Positions 59,151-64,000 of a stretch of 64,000 nt of DNA are shown in pieces (position 1 is the first letter of the stretch; the number at the start of each line of letters is the position of its first letter). This DNA is from Perca fluviatilis (lineage: Eukaryota > Chordata > Actinopteri > Perciformes > Percidae): contig NC_053115.1 in the NCBI RefSeq assembly GCF_010015445.1, forward strand, positions 8,539,076 to 8,603,075, in the 5' to 3' direction. The notes below the pieces were generated by a model. The model had not been told where the DNA came from, ran no database searches, and saw only the letters and a program-made list of their open reading frames with translations. The position numbers were made by a program, and so were the translations under genes.

Positions 59151-62100
59151 CTGTAGAATTAAAAGAGACACAAATATGTAGTACATTTTCACAACCAAAA
59201 TTGTCCTTTTGAGTTTTGTAGCAGGGTGAAATGAACATATAGATACAGCATAGTACTTTAAGTGAGTATTAAGTATTTTAAGCTGAGTACCTATATTGAC
59301 CTGGGGCACATAGCTTCTTTGGTCTCCTAGAACACATCATAGGTACAGCAGGATTGGAGAGAGATGTGCACCAAATGAATGATGATGTGCCATCAGGCCC
59401 ATCACTACACTTTGTTTGTTTGATGTTTCCCTGAATGTTTCTCATTAGTTTCAGTGTGGCATGATAAACCCAGATTTTCAAAAATGTTGTACCAGCACTG
59501 CATCAGTAGTCCCTATCTGAAGCATCCATGTTTATAACCTTCATCATTTTCATTAAAGCAACATTGCATAACCATTTTACCCTAAAATAACAGCTTCAAA
59601 ATCATTTTGATGCTACACTGACTTGTAATAGGAAGAATAGTGCATCTGTCATTCCCACTTTGTGCCCATGTCTGTTCTCGCACAACTCTCCCACTCTGTG
59701 CACGCTGCACATTACCTTTCATCATGGTTGGCTGGAAAGACTGGCCTAGCAAGTTCACCTGTATAAACATTGGTATTATTCTTTATGTAGAGAACACAAG
59801 GAGTTAAATGGCCTTGGAAAGAGGGAGCCACCACACTGGGAAATGAAGAGGCATTTTGCCGGAGGGTGTGGAAAAACATGAGACAGTGTTGGTAACAGTA
59901 ATTTCGACTTGGAGGTAAGCAGCAGTTACGTTAATAATTGGAGTAGTAGACAAATGTAATGTTTGGAGGAACGTTGGTCTTGACCATGGATGTGTTTACC
60001 ACTGTTGCCAGGCAGCCAGCTTTTTACGTCTGCTGTCTACTTCTCCTCTACTAGCCTACTTCTTCCTTATTCACAAAATATTTTGTTCGTACGCCCCCTG
60101 GTGTTTTGTAGAATACTGCAACGGACAATGCATTGAGCATAAACAGCTCTTTGCATGCACATAGCTTGTGCGCCGTCTGTGGAGGCTCACGTCTCAGTGT
60201 CACGTGTGAGTATAACCAAAGCTTTAGCCGTGCTGCCAGGACTAGAAGGAGAGGGTATTGCACAGAAGTAGAATTTATAATCTAATCTAATGATCTAGTC
60301 TAATAAATCTAATCAGAGCATCCTGGCTTGGTGCGTTTCACAAAGGCCGAGTCAGGCTGAGAGGTGCGACTAGGTGGAGCCAGGCGGAAGTAATTCGGTA
60401 GATGCGCGTTCACGGCTTTCTTTAAGAAGAGAGAATATGCATTGTGCATACTTTACACAAAGTGAGCAGCAGCTTCTTATGGAAGTATGATAACGTGAAG
60501 CACATTATCTGTAAAAAAGAAACATGAAACAGCGAGAGAAAGCATGGCAGACGAGCGCAGACCGCGTGAATGCGTAAGCAGCCTAAAAATATACATTTAC
60601 TGACCATTGCTCTGAATTGAAACTGTCATAATCATACCATTCAAGGAGTTAGGCTAAGTATTTGCATAAATGAGCAGTTGTACTCTTTGCCTTAAAAGTG
60701 AGCAGAAGACAGCCTAATGTTACGCAGGAAATTTACCATGAAGATCAATTACAACCACTAATCTACAATGCTAGTCTGTGATAAATATCTCTCTCTCACT
60801 CTGTCTCTCCCTCTCTCTCGTATGTATCTAAATATAAATTATCTAATAACATTAACTTCCACTGCTCGCTTTTCAGGCAAAGTTTACAACAGTTTGTTTG
60901 TGAAAATAATTAGCCTAACTCCTTGAATGGTTTCATTTAAGAGTAGTAGTTCGTAAATGTATATTTTTAGATAGGCCAATATCATCCAGTCAGTCCACTT
61001 CTGCCATGCTTTCTCTCACTGTATAGTTTGCTTCTTTACTTATTATATGCTTTGCTTTCTAGTAGGCCTATGTATGGACATAGAAAAGACACTGAAGAAA
61101 TTAGACTCTGAAATCTAGAAACTATAAAGATAATTAAGTGATAATGTAATGCACACTATAAACATGACTGTAACACAGAATAGGCCTATTCATCAGTTAT
61201 TTCCCCGCCAGCAAAATATAAGGTCAAAAACCACTGAGGTGTCCTCTCCTTGTTGTTTCATGAACGTAGGCTACTGTATGTAACTAAGACTATAATTAAG
61301 GAGGATGGTACAATTAGGATAATTTTTTATAATTGGACAATCCTCCCAAATTATAGTCCCAGTTTAATGGAGAGAACACAAATTGAAGAATACCAAATAA
61401 AATGCACATGGAAGAGATCTTTTGTTAAAGAATACAAAAATAAATAAATCAACTAAAATAATGAAAGGTGTACTCTGACCAGTCTGCCATTGTTAGAACC
61501 ACTAACACGTGTATTACACTTTATATATTATCCTTCATCGCTGACTTCGTTTAAAACACATTTGCAACTGTATCAGCCTTTTCTAATTATCTCAACATCT
61601 GCCGTAATATATTCACCAAACTTCTAACAACTATATGAACAGCAGTTTTCATACAGCAATATAACAGTAACAACTGTCACATGAATAATTATAAAAATAA
61701 TGATCACAACTTTAAATAATAGCAGTGCTTAACTGAACAGCGATACGCACTTGTTGTATTTTAATGCAGGCAATCCAGGCAGGCTGGTAGCAACATAGAC
61801 AACCTGGCGAACTGGGGATGCAGGTGGGAGTTATGACGAGGTCTGAAATGACATGATAGCTTAGTTCAAGAAGCATAGGTCGGTTGGAGGCCAAAAAAAC
61901 AAAAGAGGAACGAAATGCAGAAGAGGATGGAGCAGGCATCACGTTCACACACCTCCTTCTTAGTCAAAATGCATTACTTTGTGCAGCTGAATTGCATTCT
62001 GGTCCATTGAGCATAAGTGCGGTAGAAAAACGTATAAACTCTGCCTATTCTTTTTTTTTTTTTATCAAATTTGTATTCATTTATAACAAACATACATACA

Positions 62101-62673
62101 CATTGAATTATTAGAATTTGGTTTGAGCTATGTTAAAACCACTGACACTTATTTGAAAGTAAAAGGTTCAAATGCCATGTCACTTTAATGGTCAGCATTC
62201 TGAGACCTGAAGGAATGACTTGCAATTTGCTTAAGGCATTATCTCATTAAAGATAAAAAAAAAAAATAATGTTTTAACCAGCTATTACCAAGACTATATA
62301 GCTGATATTTACAGCTGAAATGATATTTCCTTTCAGCTGTCGATGCTTTGGAACTCCACTGTGTCACCACTGCTTTGGCATTATTTTTATTTCTCTTTTA
62401 TCTCTTTTGTTTTTTTATTATGCCTTCTAAACAGATATTCTTTTACTCCTTTTTCCGGGAAAACACAGTTGCTGCTGCCAGACATGCAAAACACGCCATT
62501 TCCTACGTGCTTGGGGAATCTTCATGGGAAAGGTCAACTCTTACAACTGTAGACACAGGTTTTTATAAACAGTGTTTGGACTGATCGCTAATGAGGTGTA
62601 AACTGACCAGAGAGAAAAAACTAAACAGACATTTGTTTACATGCAAATGCTGCATGTAGCTTATTTTAAATAC
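59151..62673 (-). other. Intron 1 of the ITIH pseudogene
   Basis: A 3.5-kb interval between intact donor and acceptor sites. No other gene was recognised; AT-rich, with a short CT run near 60,790. Confidence 0.6.
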
Positions 62674-62781
62674 CTGTGTCAGAGCATCTCTGCGAGAAAT
62701 TACCAGAGCTCCCTGGGCATGAGCTGGAAGCCAGAAGCAGACACAAATCCACAGCTGCATGACTCTCCACAGCACAGGCAT
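62674..62781 (-). CDS. ITIH pseudogene exon 1: signal peptide
   Basis: The ATG at 62,781 begins MPVLWRVMQLWICVCFWLPA, a basic start, hydrophobic core and small residues (AHA) suited to signal-peptidase cleavage. Thirty-six codons end ..RRDALTQ at an intact donor (CAG/gtattt). An upstream in-frame ATG at 62,826 is possible but would put 15 residues in front of the signal. Confidence 0.8.
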
Positions 62782-63789
62782 AGCTGGGAAACAGAAGAGC
62801 CTCTGCCCTGACATTACTGAAAACAAGTGTGGGGGGAATTTGTGGGGATCAAGTCTTCCAATAAGAGTTTTACTCCACCCAAACTCTGTTCTTCAGGAGG
62901 AGGGACCTTCTGCCTCTGCAACTCGTGTTTGTGTGAGTCAGTGTGTGTCTAACTACTAAACAATATGCTCATCTAATCAAGACTTGTGATCCTGTGAGTG
63001 TGATTGTGTGTGTGTGTGTGTTCACTGCACATGCATCACAGGTCACATGGATCTTGTGCTTATCTCTTTCATGAATTTCTTCTCAACATGCCGATATGTG
63101 AATGAGGTTGGTTATATCATTACAAAGTGTAACCACTGTTATGTGTTGATATTTCCTGTAGTTAAACAATAATCAGAGCCACATGGTACACACAAGGACT
63201 TTTTTTGTGGATTTTTTGACCATTAAGACATGTTTCACCAATTTGTCACAACTAAGATAACATTGATTTGGTATCATGTGGTTTAGGAGTCCTACAGTAG
63301 ACCTCAAATGAAATTTAACAGACCTTTTCATCAGAATTGCACTGCTTGGAAACAATTTGGATCCCACTTTACTTCCTGTCAGCTCCTGACTTTAGCAAAC
63401 ACTTAAACTAGGAGTAAAAATGCAGGGTGTGCCGCCATTGACATCATACAAGGGTTTGAAATTAGCAAGCTAGTAGACTTAAGTTAAACATGTCTTTAGG
63501 GGAAAATGGTGTAACCAAAGCAAAGGCCAGATAAATATTAACTGAACAGTCTTTTCTGACATACTAACAATGTTGCAAACAATGAAACACTGAAATGAAA
63601 TGATTGAATCTAGCTTGAGTCCATCTTTAAGAACTGTGTCCCATGTATTTCAATACAAGTGATTGCTGAGACTGTCTCCCAGTACTTTTCACTATTTTGG
63701 GACAGTAATAAAGCCTGTAGTAAAGCCGGTTTACCTTTGGGTACAAGAAATCAGAGCATTTATGGTGAAAGTACAGGCAGTTTTGAATA
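62782..63789. other. Intergenic spacer between two head-to-tail ITIH genes
   Basis: About 1 kb between the start codon of the left gene and the 3' end of the right gene. It contains a short (GT)n near 63,006-63,021 and, just upstream of the left gene, an inverted CCAAT (ccaataag at about 62,856). No exon seen. Confidence 0.55.
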
Positions 63790-63795
63790 TTTATT
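63790..63795 (-). terminator. Poly(A) signal of the right ITIH gene
   Basis: AATAAA on the minus strand, 40 bp beyond the stop codon at 63,835. Confidence 0.75.
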
Positions 63796-63834
63796 GTATA
63801 GACTTTGATGTGTAACTTGATGTGTAACTTGTTT

Positions 63835-63973
63835 TTATACAGTTTTAAAAAGGCCTGACACAACATAGTCTGTTGCATCTCCATCGATAAGGCCTGTTCC
63901 ATTATTGTGAATGAACCAGCAGGGAACATTTTCTCCGTTCTTCACATCCCTCCGGAAGTCTCTCTGCCAGCCT
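63835..63973 (-). CDS. Second ITIH-family gene, last exon (gene continues beyond window)
   Basis: An acceptor 'tggtacacag' precedes the exon at 63,973. The frame reads GWQRDFRRDVKNGENVPCWF, then IHNNGTGLIDGDATDYVVSG and LFKTV, and stops at 63,835-63,837. It is the conserved C-terminus of ITIH heavy chains, closer to the usual 'CWFVHNNGTGLIDG' form than the exon at 51,802. Same strand as the broken gene, about 1 kb upstream of it, so this is a tandem ITIH cluster as in other vertebrates. No damage is visible in this exon. Confidence 0.93.
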
Positions 63974-64000
63974 CTGTGTACCAGGACAGAAATGTCATGT

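Larger units (their letters stand above)
51802..62781 (-). pseudogene. ITIH-family gene (inter-alpha-trypsin inhibitor heavy chain), broken
   Basis: ITIH proteins are secreted liver glycoproteins with VIT and vWA domains that bind hyaluronan through their C-terminus. Exons recognisable 5' to 3': signal peptide, 24-bp microexon, VIT exons, vWA start with DRSGSM, one further vWA exon, then C-terminal exons ending CWFVNGDGTGLIDG. Damage: a Tc1 element inside the fourth exon, in-frame stops at 56,184, 54,760 and 54,478, a donor GT changed to TT at 54,063, and only about 730 bp where roughly a dozen exons should encode the rest of vWA and the linker. A SINE abuts a C-terminal exon. Some single-base breaks may be assembly error, but the insertions and exon loss are not. 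The family is clear; which ITIH (1-6) is not. Confidence 0.9.

Overview
The window reads as teleost fish genomic DNA, most likely a percomorph-type spiny-rayed fish. The support is long CA/GT microsatellites, a Tc1 element, several hAT elements with 8-bp target duplications, tRNA-derived SINEs, a widespread fish MITE, a Polinton/Maverick relic, and spliced exons of the vertebrate inter-alpha-trypsin inhibitor heavy chain (ITIH) family with GT-AG introns. No bacterial-type gene, rRNA, CRISPR array or true tRNA gene was seen.

Layout. (1) Positions 1-10,889 (copy A1) recur in direct orientation at 26,726-37,605 (copy A2). Each copy carries a 4.4-kb transposon with long inverted repeats, itself holding two further nested elements, and a SINE. 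(2) Between the copies, 10,890 to about 21,810 is a decayed Polinton/Maverick (adintovirus-like) element. On + lie the 3' part of a protein-primed type DNA polymerase B, a packaging ATPase and two small ORFs. On - lie an adenain-type protease, the double-jelly-roll major capsid protein, a small glycine-rich ORF, a penton-like protein, a retroviral-type integrase with a chromo-like tail, and two accessory ORFs. Every gene is broken by stops or frameshifts. The element lacks its left end: it is cut inside polymerase B exactly where A1 stops. (3) 21.8-26.7 kb is non-coding sequence running into A2. (4) 37.6-51.8 kb is gene-poor: microsatellites, an L1-type LINE tail and nested hAT elements. (5) 51.8-62.8 kb on - is a broken ITIH gene, and 63.8 kb onward is the last exon of a second, head-to-tail ITIH gene that leaves the window.

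The simplest reading of regions 1-3 is a tandem duplication, or a false haplotype duplication in the assembly, of a unit 10,890-37,605 made of Polinton fragment + flank + A. The window would then start inside the first unit, and sequence left of base 1 should match 26,725 and leftwards. A1 and A2 differ mainly by short indels in runs, which looks like long-read error, so some frameshifts described here may not be biological.

The ITIH gene has intact 5' exons (signal peptide, 24-bp microexon, start of the VIT domain). Its fourth exon is split at a TA by a 1.63-kb Tc1 transposon. Downstream there are stop codons, a lost splice donor, a SINE, and no trace of the exons for the second half of the vWA domain. 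It is best called a pseudogene; its neighbour at the right edge looks intact in the part visible.
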